A stretch of DNA of 64,000 nucleotides from Apoda limacodes (Eukaryota; Arthropoda; Insecta; Lepidoptera; Limacodidae): assembly GCA_946406115.1 (NCBI GenBank), contig OX291541.1:18817908-18881907 (forward strand), given 5' to 3'. Position 1 is the first letter of the stretch, and every line of letters starts with the position of its first letter. The notes under the pieces are model-generated. The model was not told where the DNA came from and did no database searches. It saw only the letters and a list, made by a program, of their open reading frames with translations. This document shows positions 45,241-58,066 of this stretch, piece by piece. A program made the position numbers and the translations under genes.

Positions 45241-47337
45241 GATGGTATAATCGTTTGACCTAGACGGTTACTACTGGACTGTTTCCTAAAAATCTTTAAC
45301 TATGGATAGGCTGCAGAATCCCAGAGTAACATAGGCTATATTTTGTTTCGATTGTTTGGAATATCAATATTTGAAAATCAAGTCCGAAGAAAAGGACACT
45401 TTTCCCTTCGCGTTGCAATGATGGAACGGTATGACTTGACTTGACTAGAGGTAGCTAGAGGAAGATAGCATATAACATAGAATAATTTCATCCTAATTCA
45501 TCAATAACTTTCCGAAGAAATCGCATGGCTTTGACAGACTATAAGAAATTGTAAGTACCAATTTTCAAGTCGATAGCATCTGTAGTTACTGAGGTAATCA
45601 GCCGTGACATACAGACAGACAAGCAGGCATCATATTTTAAATATATACATATTTTATCTTCACATCATATTTCACCATCCTGAAATGGCACCCTTAACAC
45701 AACCATTTTATAAAATTTGATAAATTTTCGTAACGAAATTAAAGACAAGTTCTGTTAAACAATACGTCGATAAATTTACGAGTATTAAGTACGTGAAGCA
45801 ATAAAAGCAAGACCAAGAGAGCTTTTTGCAAAAGTCTGCAGGAGAAGGTAGGTACTCAAGTTTCGCTTTCTCGGGGGCAATTTATGACAGCACATCTCGT
45901 CTCTTGAGACCTAGTACACGAGAAGCGAAAACGAAGTATGCTTCATTACATTTTGCCCTCGAAAACCAGAGATTCGAGTACTCTGGATATTTCACAACAA
46001 GCTTGCCATGGAAAAAACGAAATCTGGGAATACACGTCAAATTTCAAGAATATTGGATCCGATAATCTGAAACAACTATCTGAAGGCCATATGTTTGTTT
46101 GAACACACTGTACACGTCAGATTCGGACGTACGGTCCGTCTGAGTCGGAAAGTGCTCCGAGCTTACGATTTTACTGCCAATCCGCAGATCCGGTCAGTAA
46201 ATCGGATGTGCATTAAGTGAATCCGATACGGTAGCTTGATTAGACAATCGGAACTAAAGTTGGACGTATATTTCCAGAATAGAATTCCGGAGGCCAAGTA
46301 CAAAGCTCAAGTTCGCTATTGGATTACAAAGAGTTAGGTTTCACCTCACTCCACAGTGTAATTCAGAGGAAAATTAACAAAGTTTTTTTCTTTCTCGCTG
46401 AATAAAGTCAGATTAACTTTCTCTAAGCGCTTTGCTTGCAAAGCAGCTATAATATTAAATATCATGCTGTAAGTGCTTTTAAATAATGTTCAAATATTGT
46501 AAAAACTCTGTAAAATCCTATTGTAAAATTGGTACGTATACGTACAAAGCATCAGGCAAAAAAAAAGGTTAGTGATTCATTTGCTAAATAAAACCTACTG
46601 CAACCAACTCCCTGTAGGCTTTAGGTATGATTTTCGTTCGGTAGGTCCTCATGAAATACGCAAATTACGTTTTTATTGTACTAAAATGAAAGAAAACACA
46701 TACTTACTGTTACTTGGTATAGGTCTGCGTATTATTTCTTAAATGTATGGTATAGGATACTTACTACAATTAACGTAGGAGATAGTTAGTTGAAGATATA
46801 TATAGGAATAAAAAAGGTTGTTCTACAGGTGATACCGCAGGCAAAGAATATATTCAAATGAGACCACGAGATACTTTTCCTTTACGTCACAACGTGTATA
46901 GGGTTAGTTAACTTAACTTATATTTAAAGTAGTAGTTTAAGGTAAAGCCTTATATTTATAGCTAAGAAGACGAAAAAGGATGTATTAACTACCTATAGTA
47001 CTTTTAAGTCCGATTAAGGGATCTCACGGTAATAGATAATACAGCAGGACACTATTCCTGCACGTCACACAAGCATAACTGAATCGGACGGCCGAAAAAG
47101 ACATAGGGCAAGAGGAAATTAATGGAAAGCCACGGTACTTAGCTCGGGATGAGGTGTAGGATGAAAATGGAAACAGAAAATATAATAAGTTTTCAACACG
47201 TAGCTGCCAGAGTTCATAATTTCCTGCCTAAGTTTGTTACACTCAGTTATCGTGTATTGCCTTACAAAATTTAAGCTTTCTATTTCCTACTTGCAAATAT
47301 TGTTTATGCTTGAAACATCTTAGGTGATATTAAGCTT
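45241..47337. other. No gene seen; one 79-codon frame unassigned
   Basis: The plus-strand frame 45826-46065 (starts MQKSAGEGRYSSF) is unrecognised. A moderately GC-rich patch at 46105-46260 (GTACGGTCCGTCTGAGTCGG) may be a repeat. The rest is AT-rich. Confidence 0.4.
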
Positions 47338-47475
47338 ACTAGCTAATGCGCGCTGCTTCACGCGGCAACATCTTAATTAACCGAGGTTAAACGGATTGAT
47401 GGATGTTGAATGTTTTTCGCGAGTATGTATGTCCGTTCCATTGTGACCTCCTGTAGCCGAAATGGTTGGACCAGT
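47338..47475 (-). mobile_element. Helitron-type 3' end fragment
   Basis: CTTACTAGCTAATGCGCGCT and GCTTCACGCGGC are the reverse complement of a Helitron 3' end (hairpin then CTAGT). No 5' end was found. Confidence 0.4.
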
Positions 47476-47674
47476 GTCGCTGAATGAGGTCTCAAATAAA
47501 AGGTCTTTTATCTACCGAATGTTATCGGGTACATAAAATAGTCAAGCGCGAGTCAAAAAAATAAATTAAAAAAAAATCTAAAACTATTAAGCTTTAAAAA
47601 AAATAATTAATAAATAAACCAGACTGCAAAAACATTAAGAACAAAAAATAATAAGCAAAACCTAGCTCCTATAA

Positions 47675-47806
47675 ACATTTCAAATATTTAACTATAAGCA
47701 GGCGGGACTCATTTTAATGCAAGTCCAAATAGTAGTACAGATTGCTCAACCTATAGTAGTAACTTTAAAGTTAGTTCCGTCTGCTTATAGTTAAATATTT
47801 GGTATG
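47675..47806. repeat. Small inverted-repeat element, about 130 bp
   Basis: CAAATATTTAACTATAAGCA at about 47680 is repeated inverted (TGCTTATAGTTAAATATTTG) at about 47782, with one or two mismatches in the following CAGGCGGGA / CAGACGGA. The roughly 75-bp interior is unrelated. A tiny MITE or hairpin. Confidence 0.6.
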
Positions 47807-47894
47807 TTTTAGTTGCATTTGTTTTATGCTTAGTGTATCTGCATTCGGATTTTTGAAGTGAAAACTTCTATAGCGGCATTGTGCACTTTTTTTG

Positions 47895-48515
47895 GTATGG
47901 GTAAAAAATGATAAACTCGCGTCAGGTCACGTGTCCTGATCGTGAAAATTCGTAAGACGGATGGAGAGTAGACAGCTGGCGCGGCGTAGGAGAGGGAGTA
48001 TCCCCCTCTCTTTCTACGGCGCGGCGAAAATGTATGCCTGCGCCTGCTGTTTCGTTTAGGCGGCGCAGGGCGCTTGCGCGAATGGTCGTGTGTGTTTTTG
48101 TTACAGCGTGCTACGCGCATCCATGGATGGTGACAGCTGTTGGCTCGACCGTCTGTGTAGTGGCCATACTGTGTATTCGTAAAATTCGTGTATATAAAGT
48201 GTTTAAAATATGAAAATTGAACAAAGTGCATCTTTGTCTTTGTAAAAAACGGAAACCGTAATGCCACGCCTACTATAATTTTTATTTTAGTATTCGCGAT
48301 TATGAGTAGTACAGGGAGGTTGGATATGGAATTTTAATTCTATGACAGATTGCGATGTCAAATATACTACGTCAAAAAAGTAAATAAACAAAACAAACAA
48401 CAAAACATTATTATTTCTTGACAATGTCAAAGACATGTCTTGTGACATATTGAGTGTTAAGCGCCAATCGTGTGTAAAGGTTTTCACTTCTGCCGGCACT
48501 CCCGGAGTGCAACTC
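47895..48515. repeat. Dispersed repeat family A, third copy with extra GC-rich segment
   Basis: Matches 5395-5720 at both ends (ATGATAAACTCGCG near 47910; AGTAGTACAGGGAGGTTGG near 48306; GGCACTCCCGGAGTGCAAC near 48494) but has about 300 bp of GC-richer sequence (47930-48240; GCGCGGCGTAGGAGAGGG) absent from the other copy. This is either the fuller form of the family or a nested insertion. Confidence 0.65.
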
Positions 48516-51500
48516 GTTTTTTTTTTATTTATTTAATTATTTGTCTCTCCACAACAACTCGGCCAAAGCACTGTACTATAAATCAATTTACTCCTTTCCA
48601 CCGCCGCCATGACGTGAGAAATAGTCCTTTGTAGGGTGGAGTTCATCGGGTTAAAAAGTGTTATATGCCCTTTTCCGTCCCTCCAGTACCAAAAATTAAG
48701 TAACCTTCAAAAAACACTGTTTAAACAAAAGTATCCTATGTCTCTTCAGCTACGCCTGTGTCAGAAATCTGGTCACCCCTTGTTGGTTCATTGCGACGCT
48801 AAGGAACTGTGTGTGAGTTTTTGACGCTACCTAGTGTGAGTTTTTGACGCTACTATTGCGTTAGCGTAAACGAATTACATGTATGAAAATGAAGGAGCGC
48901 CTCTAGCGGACGCTTATATTTTGTGGAATTCCTCAACAAGTTAAAAGTCCTAATAAACGTAGATAGTTCAGCGAAGGAAAAGCACATCGTTTGAATAATA
49001 CATGAATACACGGGCTTACGCAAACTTGCTCACACGGGCTTACGTAAACTTGCTCACACTGGCTCACGTACAAACGGGACGACGGAAACCAAACTTAGAT
49101 TTGCGTCTGCGGAGACGGAGGAGAGAGATAATCACAATGCCCTTCAAATACAGAATAAATATCAAAAATCCGGCCAAGTGCGAATCGTGCAAAATTTAAA
49201 TTTAAATTAAAAAAAATTTACATCATTTACGAAATTTAAAAACACAAACAAAAAAAATAGCGCCGCTAAGTGGTCACTGATCCAATTACTGACCAAGCCC
49301 GACGTTACTTAACTTTGAGAATCGTTTGTAAAGAAACAAATGTTTTACTTCATAATAGCTATAGATAGTGCTGTAATGGTGATTTAAGATTGTACATGGC
49401 TTGGGCCCGTTTTACACTTGGCCGCTTACTTAAGAGACACACTCACTATGATCATTGCAAGATTGAAGCTTGTATGTGTGACTGTTTTTACGATAAAGCA
49501 GCTAGATTATTAAGTTTGTACCTCGTATCGCCAAGCGCCGCGCCTGAGTTTGAACATTTATATTGTTATTAATTTAGTAAGAGTTAGTATTCAGAATGTT
49601 ACATACAATTCCTAGTGACTTATAAAGTCCTAGTACATCAATCTTATTAACACTCAAAATCTTCTTAGAAGTAAGAAATACAATATAAATAGACATACAT
49701 AGAAAAATTCTTTCTTATACATGCCATATCTATATCATATCTTAATACAAATAAATCATTTCATAGCAAAGCTGTAGTCGAAAGATATCCTCAAGCCAGG
49801 AGTTGAACCTCATTGCGTTACATACCTACATATAATGTACACATTTTTTATGAACCAATGTATTTTTATGATAAAGGACTCATTTACATCAATTTGTTGT
49901 CAAATGATAATTTTGTAGGACAGTGAAAGAAAAGAAAATCGTAAAATTCTAATGACGTACTTAATTATTAAGGAACATGCCTTTTTCAGTATCTTTGTAA
50001 TTAACAATGACATAATATAGTCCTACGGAAATCTTAAGGCGTGACATTTAAGTAAGGTACTTCATCAGGTTTTTTTTCTTTAAAATAGAATGTTTTAACA
50101 TATCTGTCCAATTTCCGGAGAAACCCCGCATGGTCGGAACTATCTAGGTATCTATCTATATGAGCAATTATGTGACATGCTCTTGCGGAGCTGAACTAGG
50201 TCAAAGGCGGAATTTTGCTCAAATAGACGACAAAACAAAACACGATATATAAAAATAAAGAAGCTTTCAATCGTATGCTACAACTTATCAAAGCTGCAAA
50301 AGCGAGAACTTAAAAAACTTTCCGAAAGTACTTTAAGAGATTCTTCCGCTTCCCTTCCATGTATTACACAACTTAATTCTTTGCGGGACGTGTGGAGCGT
50401 GACCGGCCCTTAATAACACCGGCCCATAATAACACGGGGGTAAGGGAGATGGTGCTAAGTTGTTTGAGGAAAGACGTCTTCATTAAGTCTCTTTGGTCAT
50501 GTAATAAATCAGTCTCGAATACTTTTTAGTCGACGAAAGAAAAAGAGGAGGTTCTTCTTATGATTGTATATATTTATTTAACCGACAAATGAAAAAGAAG
50601 GAAGTTTCTCAATTCGATTGTATATTTTTTTTATGGTTGTTCGAGCATATCTTTGTACATAGCAGTCCAATTTAATATTTTTTTTGGATAGGGTAAACGT
50701 ACTTCTAAGTCCCATTATAATTTAATAAAACATCCATATACCTAAATAAAAAAAAAAAATATTAAATTTCATTTTTCAGCAATGTATCTTACATGTGACC
50801 TGATTATGTTAAAACTTTGGACACATATGTAGTTGTAGTTTTGATAACATTCTACAACATAACGGAGACCGGAGTGTCTGATGATGGAGAAGGAAGGCAG
50901 TCGAGGGCACTCCTTAACGGCTTACAGGAGCTACCTTGTTTTTGTAATTTTTTATTCATTTTGAAGAGAACTTAGGTTTATGTTGGTTGTGGTTATTAGC
51001 TTGCAAATATCGTTTTCTTTTTCAAGTAGCATTTTTTGCTGGCCTACCAACAAAATAATAAAAAATAAAAAACAAATAACAAAAAATCAAATCGACGAAA
51101 AAACGTTAAGAATTAAATAAACCCTTTTATCTTCACTAAGCTCCTTAGCTAATGGTAGTATCTAATTTTAAGTAATTTTGATCTACCGAGCTAGCTAAGA
51201 TATACTTATTTGCAGTTACTTATTTTAGAATAAGGATTGATTATTAATTAATAGTAGAAAACAGCTTTTAAAATCGCGTATGTAATATTTCTAATCAACA
51301 ATTTAAACATAAAAACAGCTGCTATGATTCTACCTTAGGAGATAGATGTATCCTGTCACTGACTTTTTTATAGAACATTTAAAGAGAAACATTTCCACCA
51401 TACATTATTTTCGAGTTAACTATTTAGGCAGCGCACGCAACGAAAAATCTCAGAACCACTCTTTTTTAGAACCTTCTTCATTATTTTAACGCTCCATTTG

Positions 51501-52204
51501 GTCTTAGCTTGATGATACATATGGCCTATGATCCTTCGAGATAAATACACATCTAACGTAAAAAGAATTTTTGAAATTGGAATGGTAGTTATAGAGATTA
51601 CCCATTATAAATAAAAAAAAAAAACGAAGTTTTCCTCTTTGTAATATTAGTATAGATAAGAATTCTCTGATTAATTTAAAGTTTTTTTGTGCTACCTCAA
51701 TGTAAAGTTAAAGTTTTGTTTCAGATCCTGATACACTTAAAGGCAGGTATGTAATTTTCTTTATTCACTTGTAATTTTCCACTAATAGTGATGCGTCACG
51801 AACTCAAATTGTTGCTAAAATAATAATATTTTGAGGTAACTATTTTGCTGTGCAATCAGTATTTTTGATTAGGATTGGGATTTTTTTGTATGAAAAATGA
51901 TGATTTTTTGATTTACAGTTAAATATTATCTATATTATTATCGCATCAAACAGATTAAATAAAAAGGTAAAAAAACTTTTGGTAAATATTTTGTTCGGTT
52001 TAAACAAGTACAGCTGCTCCTGTACAATAACTCAACACAATAACTTGGGGAAAGAATAAGCTTGAAATATCCAACTTGATAAATGAAGAGCTGTTTCATA
52101 CTTAACAAAGGAAAGGATAAACATTGAAAGCCGCTATCATAATACAAGATAAAGATATAACAGAAATGATATTACCATTATTTAACTAGATAGGCCCTTA
52201 GTAT
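48516..52204. other. No gene seen; short local repeats
   Basis: Small direct repeats at 48808-48851 (GTGTGAGTTTTTGACGCTAC twice) and 49012-49060 (CGGGCTTACG..AACTTGCTCACA, two to three units, which inflate a 65-codon frame), plus a CCGGCCCATAATAACAC pair near 50412. A repeat tail CCGGCCAAGTGCGAATCG is at 49170-49188. The remainder is AT-rich and featureless. Confidence 0.45.
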
Positions 52205-52590
52205 ATAGCTATGAAATATTATTTGGGTCAAAACACTTTTTGAGGCCTATAAAAACGGGTCGTACATTTTGACGCATAATTTATAATTATTCGGATAATC
52301 TTCAAAAAACATATTATTATTTAATTCAGAATGACATATACATACCCGAATTATGACTTTTTTTTATTTTTATTTTTAATTGTTAGGTAACGCAGTGGAC
52401 ATTATTTTTGAGGGGTCTGGTAACGTAGTGGTAATTTGAGTACCAAATTATAAATTTTTGTGGTAAAAATCCTAGGAGGGTGGTGAAATTCATAATAAAC
52501 ATTGTGGTTTAAAACTAACGTAAAACTACTATGAAAATATTTTGAGACATCTACAATTTTGTAAAAGTGTCAATAAAATTTCATCTCTAT
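52205..52590 (-). repeat. Dispersed repeat family B, reverse copy
   Basis: Reverse complement of 6590-6990 with moderate divergence (TTGGGTCAAAACACTTTTTG, GGTAATTTGAGTACCAAAT, CAATAAAATTTCATCTCT). Confidence 0.65.
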
Positions 52591-52795
52591 TATAGGCGCT
52601 AAAAAGTATTTTCTTGTTCTTGTTCGAAAAAGTACATTTTCTTCAACATAAGTGTAAAAAAGCACCTCTTTTTACCCGACTATGACGAAGCAAAAGGAAG
52701 GTTATGTTTTTGATCGATATGTATGTATGTATGTTTGTTTATTATACTCATAGTCATTTTTATCCCCTATTTTGCGCTAGGGAATGATTTTCTAA

Positions 52796-53073
52796 AAATA
52801 ATAAATAAATAAATAATTAATATTTTTGGACATTACACACAGCGTCGTCTGGCCCCAAAGTAAGCAAAGCTTGTGTTATGTATACCAGACAACGGATACA
52901 GATACATATATTACTTTTTTTTGTAAATACATACATATTATATATAAATACACCCAGACTCAAGACAAACACAAATGTTTTCTGTCACATAAATGTTTGT
53001 CCAATGCGGGAATCGAACCCACACCCTCTGCGCAGCAGTCGGCCACTCTACGAACTAGGCTGCGAGGGAGTCA
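52796..53073 (-). mobile_element. tRNA-derived SINE with (ATTT)n tail
   Basis: On the minus strand: a tRNA-like head with box A TAGTTCGTAGAGTGG (53057-53043) and box B GGTTCGATTCCCG (53019-53007), a body ending CCAGACGACGCTGTGTGTAA, and a tail of ATTT repeats at 52822-52796. Complete and well preserved. The plus-strand frames across it (52826-53156) are artefacts. Confidence 0.85.
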
Positions 53074-53149
53074 TAAAGAAAGTAAATGGAGAAATAAAAA
53101 AAATAATATATACTTTATTGCATCAACATAATAAATTTACAAAAATATA

Positions 53150-54636
53150 TTTATAAATAAAGAAAATTGCAAAGATTGCAACACCAGGGGTATGTCTAGT
53201 TTCTCAAAGAGAAGTATTTCCGATAAAATTTTAACATTTATTTTAGTATACCGGTGTGTTTGCATTAAACAAGACGTTATACATAAGAAAGAGACCATGA
53301 GTATCTCGGCGAAGTCGAATTGGGAGCCACTTGAACTTTGATCTGAATTCGTAAATATGGTCGTACTTACGAAGACCAAATACGAATCTATTGCTAATGT
53401 TCTGAAATAGCTCAAGTTTATTTAGCTGCTGCTTAGTAAGGTAAAGATAACTAGCATCAGCATAATCGAGAACAGGCAGAAGAAGAGATTGCGCAAGAGC
53501 AATTTTAGTGGTTATTGGTATAAATTTGCATAACCTGCCTAAAGATTTAGCTGTAGCTACAAATATTATCTTATTAATTTCTTTTATTTGCGGATCCCAA
53601 GATAGTGTTCGATCGATAAATACACCCAGGTTTTTAACTGTATTTTTGTATGGGATAGCAGTTTATCCTGGATATAAGTCTAGAACTGCCTACGATGATT
53701 GTTTGTGTTTTCGTAGTATTAGTAATGAGGCCATAGTATTCATTCTATTTCACAATTTGATCAAGGTCTCGATTAACAATTGAGCTAGCATTTGTCTATT
53801 CACTAATTGGAGTTTGTGTTTAAATTTGAAGAACGCCTGCATAGAGATGGTAGAGAGAAGATAATTGAGATGTTATAGAATTAATGAAAATAGGAGAGGA
53901 GACAAAACGCCACCTTGCGGAACATCAGCGGCCGTGTTGCACCAGTCAGATAGAGAACCATCGACCTTTATGCGCTACCAGCGTCCACGCAAGTAACTAT
54001 GGAACCAATGCATAACGATTAGAGAAATGTTAAAAGAACTAACAATGGGTAGCAGAATGTCCAGATCCACGTTGTTAAAAGCATTGCTAAATTCTAAGAT
54101 TGTCAGAACCGTGACCTTATTATTTTCCATGCCAAAACATATATCATCAGTTATTTTGATAAGTGCAGTAGTCGTACTATGACCGGAACGGAAACCAGAT
54201 TGTAAGGGATTCAAAAGTTTATTTTTTGTAAGAAAATGGGACAACTGTTGATAAACAAGTCGCTCAAGAACTTTTGACAAGAAAGGAAGAATGGATATAG
54301 GGCGAAAGTCGGAAAAGAAAAGGGATTATATTTCTTTGATAAAGGAATTATACTAGCATCCTTCCAGGATTCAGGAGAAACACCTGTGGAAATGGAATGA
54401 TTTATGATATTGGTAATAAAGCGAGTTATAATATCAAGGATGGGAACGATCATGTAACGACTAATGCAATCATCACCGACAGCATTGGATGAAATGTAGA
54501 GTATGTTTTTCTTAACAACGCAATCAGAAAATCGATTAAAAAAAATTTAAAATTCAGGAGTTGGCAATGTAGAAAGTGAATTTAATGTTTCATTTGTTTT
54601 GTTGCTGTCAAAGTCAACGTCGAAATAAAATGTGGA
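53150..54636 (-). mobile_element. CR1/jockey-group LINE, RT portion, degenerate
   Basis: Minus-strand pieces in order: ISTGVSPESWKDASIIPLSK (54453-54211), then SKVLERLVYQQLSHFL, LQSGFRSGHSTTTALIKITD (54280-53975), a degraded PQGGVLSPLLFSLFI segment near 53900, a YADASYLYLTKQQLNKLELF segment near 53450, and RRDTHGLFLMYNVLF near 53280. These are RT fingers, palm and tail of a non-LTR element. Frameshifts and a degraded catalytic YxDD region show it is dead. Its endonuclease part lies beyond the insertions, at 56030-56572. Confidence 0.8.
53975..54280 (-). pseudogene. RT fragment of the CR1/jockey-group LINE
   Basis: The longest surviving frame of the element, 101 codons. It includes the RT finger motif LQSGFRSGHSTTTAL and a palm start where the usual DxSxAFD reads LEFSNAFNNVD, so the first catalytic Asp position is altered (LEFSNAF in place of LDFSNAF). 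Confidence 0.75.
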
Positions 54637-54640
54637 TTAA

Positions 54641-55738
54641 GGGCGCGTGCGTTCTGGGATGCAGAATCATTATTTTCATTACTTTTGCCACCTGTCATCC
54701 GTTCGTTTAGCATTGGTATCAAAAATATTAAAATTTTAGTATCATCTGTGACAAACTGTCAAACGTTTGTTTACGATATTTTTTATTTTTGTCATTTTTG
54801 CCACCGAAAAATCGTGGGAACTCTTAATCCCAGAACGAACGCGCCAAAAACTTTAAGCGTTAGAAACATTAAATGGTGTCATTAAAGAATTACTATTTGT
54901 TTTTCTTACACCATAACCCTTATATCAGGATCGTACAAAACTGCTATAACTATTTAACCTATCATCGTCTTTCGTATTACAGGCGTAAGCTGTATGTAAG
55001 AGTTATACAACGCATGTAGTTTTTGGTGTTACTACACTCTTAATTAACTCCGTTGCAGAACCAATGACGTAAATGAAGTTAAACAGCCTTATGATACATA
55101 AGTAATTCTAATATAGCAGATTTATAGCAATAAGAATTATAGGGAGTTAATGAAGATCTTCAAACAGCTTTTGACGCTGCAGGCCGAAACAAGCGTTATC
55201 GTCATAAGTATATAAGCGGCCGCTGCTACTACACTAACTGGAAGACAATTTAACTTCTTTTTTACTGTTCTAATACAACCTATAGAGCTAAACTTATTTC
55301 ATAAGTGAATTGTATCACTTTTAGTGACAACCGAATCCATTATAAATCATTAGTAGTACTCTAAGCTTCTAAATGACCTGAAACCAACGCTGAATTGTTT
55401 GTTGGGTTGTATGGATACAATAACTATTGTTTATCTAACACCCCTGCTTATCACTTTGTAAAATCAAATTCATTTTAAACTTTATTGTTCTTTATCACCT
55501 ATCATATTAGAGTTATGTAATTATTTTGTTTATGCTTCTAACATTTCTTTTTTTATAAGTTTTTTTATCTGGCCTGGATACTCTCTATATATCTCGCTTT
55601 GGTTTTTGTAAAAATAAGTGGTTACTATTTAAAAAAAAATCTTATTACTGACCGCTGGCAGGTAGAGTATTTTTACACGTCTGGTTTATGTATTTTATTG
55701 TTTGGTTAAGTTTATTCGTGTATTTAACGAACGCGCCC
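54641..55738. mobile_element. Harbinger-like MITE split by a nested insertion
   Basis: Left end GGGCGCGTGCGTTCTGGGAT at 54641; inverted right end ATCCCAGAACGAACGCGCC at 54827-54845, completed after the insertion as GAACGCGCCC at 55729-55738. Without the insertion the element is about 206 bp. The flanks are TAA (54638-54640) and TAA (55739-55741), fitting the 3-bp TWA duplication of PIF/Harbinger elements. Reading the flank as TTAA would need one lost T on the right. Confidence 0.65.
54845..55726. repeat. Inverted repeat arm 1 (882 bp), inserted in the MITE
   Basis: Reverse complement of 56564-57445 with no net indel and only scattered substitutions. Flanked by a 12-bp direct repeat AACGAACGCGCC (54834-54845 and 55726-55737), so the insert proper is 54846-55725. 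The variable-length, longish duplication is more like a retroelement (target-primed) insertion than a cut-and-paste transposon. No coding frame or poly(A) tail recognised. Confidence 0.85.
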
Positions 55739-56029
55739 TAAGAAGATTGATATCAGTTTTACAGAAGGAAGTTTCGTTTTCCCAACTCTAAAGACTCATG
55801 GTATAAAAAAGTGCGAGAGAGAAGAGACTATCATTAAGTCCAGAAGTGAAGGAGTGCTTTTGGGTAAAAAGTGTGAAGCAGTGAGAGGTAATATGTGTAA
55901 GTAACATCCATCCATAACTGTCTTAAGTTGATAGGCATGGCTGTCATTTTTTAACAAACAAGTGTGAAAATCACTTATAATAATAGTGTGGTTATATTGA
56001 GGTGTTAGGGTTAATTAGAGAAGTAGTTA

Positions 56030-56572
56030 CTATAAAGATTAGGGCTGTATTGTACGCCAAGTTGAATTTTCGTATTTGAAACAACTATTTCGATAACAAG
56101 GTCCTCAGCAGTATTTAAAGAGGCAACTTCAGGAGAAATATTTATAATAGAATATATATATAAAAGAACGGAGACAAATAGCTACCTCACCACCACCTCT
56201 GTCTTTTCTATCATTACGTATTAAGTGAAAATCAGGCAAGGAATAAGAAGTAGAAGGTAGACAAGGTTTCAGCCAGGATTTTGACACAAGGAAGGCATGA
56301 TTGTCTTTGATATTAAAGGATGCTAGCACATCAGAGTAATGAGCTGGGATACTTCGGGCGTTGATGTTAACGACATTGAAATTTTTGAGTGAATCTGAGA
56401 AGGTTGAAGTCAAGGTTGCGTTGAGAGAAGTAGTAAATCTTTGGAAACTACTGTTACTGTTCAATTCGTCTGAAGTACAGGACATAAAATCATCACTATT
56501 ATCGTTGTCATCATTATTATCGTTATCATCACCTATACTAAACATATATATGAATATAAATACTAAATACAC
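56030..56572 (-). mobile_element. LINE endonuclease portion, degenerate
   Basis: Minus-strand frame at 56572-56129 includes NFNVVNINARSIPAHYSDVL, FLVSKSWLKPCLPSTSYSLP and a Gly-rich DRGGGEVAICLRS. This is the N-terminal AP-endonuclease domain of a CR1/jockey-group LINE, with the usual 'SESW' Glu (catalytic) changed to Lys in SKSW. It resumes after a short interruption as PEVASLNTAEDLVIEIVVSN down to about 56030. Probably the 5' part of the element whose RT lies at 53150-54636. Confidence 0.75.
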
Positions 56573-57445
56573 AAATAAACATAATTAAACAATAAAATAC
56601 ATAAACCAGACGTGTAAAAATACTCTACCTGCCAGCGGTCAGTAAAAAGATTTTTTTTTAAATAGTAATTACTTATTTTTACAAAAACCAAAGCGAGATA
56701 TATAGAGAGTATCCAGGCCACATAAAAAAACTTATAAAAAAAGAAATGTTAGAAGCATAAACAAAATAATTACATAACTCTAATATGATAGGTGATAAAG
56801 AACAATAAAGTTTTAAATGAATTTGATTTTACAAAGTGATAAGCAGGGGTGTTAGATAAACAATAGTTATTGTATCCATACAACCCAACAAACAATTCAG
56901 CGTTGGTTTCAGGTCATTTTGAAGCTTAGAGTACTACTAATGATTTATAATGGATTCGGTTGTCACTAAAAGTGATACAATTCACTTATGAAATAAGTTT
57001 AGCTCTATAGGTTGTATTAGAACAGTAAAAAAGAAGTTAAATTGTCTTCCAGTTAGTGTAGTAGCAGCGGCCGCTTATATACTTATGACGTTAACGCTTG
57101 TTTCGGCCTGCAGCGTCAAAAGCTGTTTGAAGATCTTCATTAACTCCCTATAATTCTTATTGCTATAAATCTGCTATATTAGAATTACTTATGTATCATA
57201 AGGCTGTTTAACTTCATTAACGTCATTGGTTCTGCAACGGAGTTAATTAAGAGTGTAGTAACACCAAAAACTACATGCGTTGTATAACTCTTACATACAG
57301 CTTACGCCTGTAATACGAAAGACGATGATAGGTTAAATAGTTAAAGCAGTTTTGTACGATCCTGATATAAGGGTTATGGTGTAAGAAAAACAAATAGTAA
57401 TTCTTTAATGACACCATTTAATGTTTCTAACGCTTAAAGTTTTTG
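56564..57445. repeat. Inverted repeat arm 2 (882 bp)
   Basis: Inverted partner of 54845-55726, adjoining the 5' end of the LINE endonuclease piece. I found no flanking direct repeat here. It contains GCAGCGGCCGCTTATATAC and TTCGGCCTGCAGCGTC but no supported product. Confidence 0.85.
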
Positions 57446-58066
57446 TCTTTAATCTAACCTTAAATTATGAAAACATTTATCGAACTGAGCTAAAATTTGG
57501 GATTTCACTACTTATATAGGTAAAGCTAAAGCCGGTATTTTACTCTCCGCTGCAGGTAGATGTCTTCGCTAAGTGCGAAATTCCTCTCTTATGTCAACCA
57601 AAGATCGCATAATACTCTTGACTACCGGCGTTGTAGTTCTTCGAGTGTCGTAATAGATTTAAGAAAAGTGCGCATCTTTAAGACAAATATCGCCATCTTC
57701 AATCACTTTCTGTCAAAAAAAACCAAATATTTAGTTATACAAAATCACTTTTAAATAACGTGGTACCCAAATTTTCCGAACTATTTTATGTATAAAGTCA
57801 CTAAAACTGATCAACATTTGAAATTGAATCTAAAAACTATTTAAGGTTATTAGTACTTTTAGTTGTTTTACTTTTTTATCCTTAAAATCATATTTTTTCT
57901 AAGGCGCGTCAAAATTGAGACGAGAAACATGATACACAATCACATTAAACTTGCAAGCGCACTAAATCAATACTTACATTTCGTGTGAAAATTTTGCAAT
58001 GTCCGTAGATAAACAGTAGCACTTATTTAATATTTATAAATTAATGTAATTTTATGATTTTAGAAG
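57446..58066. other. No gene seen
   Basis: AT-rich. A 64-codon plus-strand frame at 57560-57754 has no recognisable features. Confidence 0.5.

Noticed and set aside
48720..48830. Possible exon between CTCTTCAG and GTGTGAGT
   Set aside because: The upstream words (AAAGTATCCTATGTCTC) match repeat bodies seen elsewhere, and the donor-like GTGTGAGTTTTTGACGC is itself a local tandem repeat.
52990..53070. Possible tRNA gene on the minus strand
   Set aside because: Boxes A and B are present, but the acceptor stem does not pair and a SINE body with an ATTT tail follows.
52826..53156. Overlapping plus-strand ORFs of 101 and 92 codons
   Set aside because: They read antisense through a tRNA-derived SINE.
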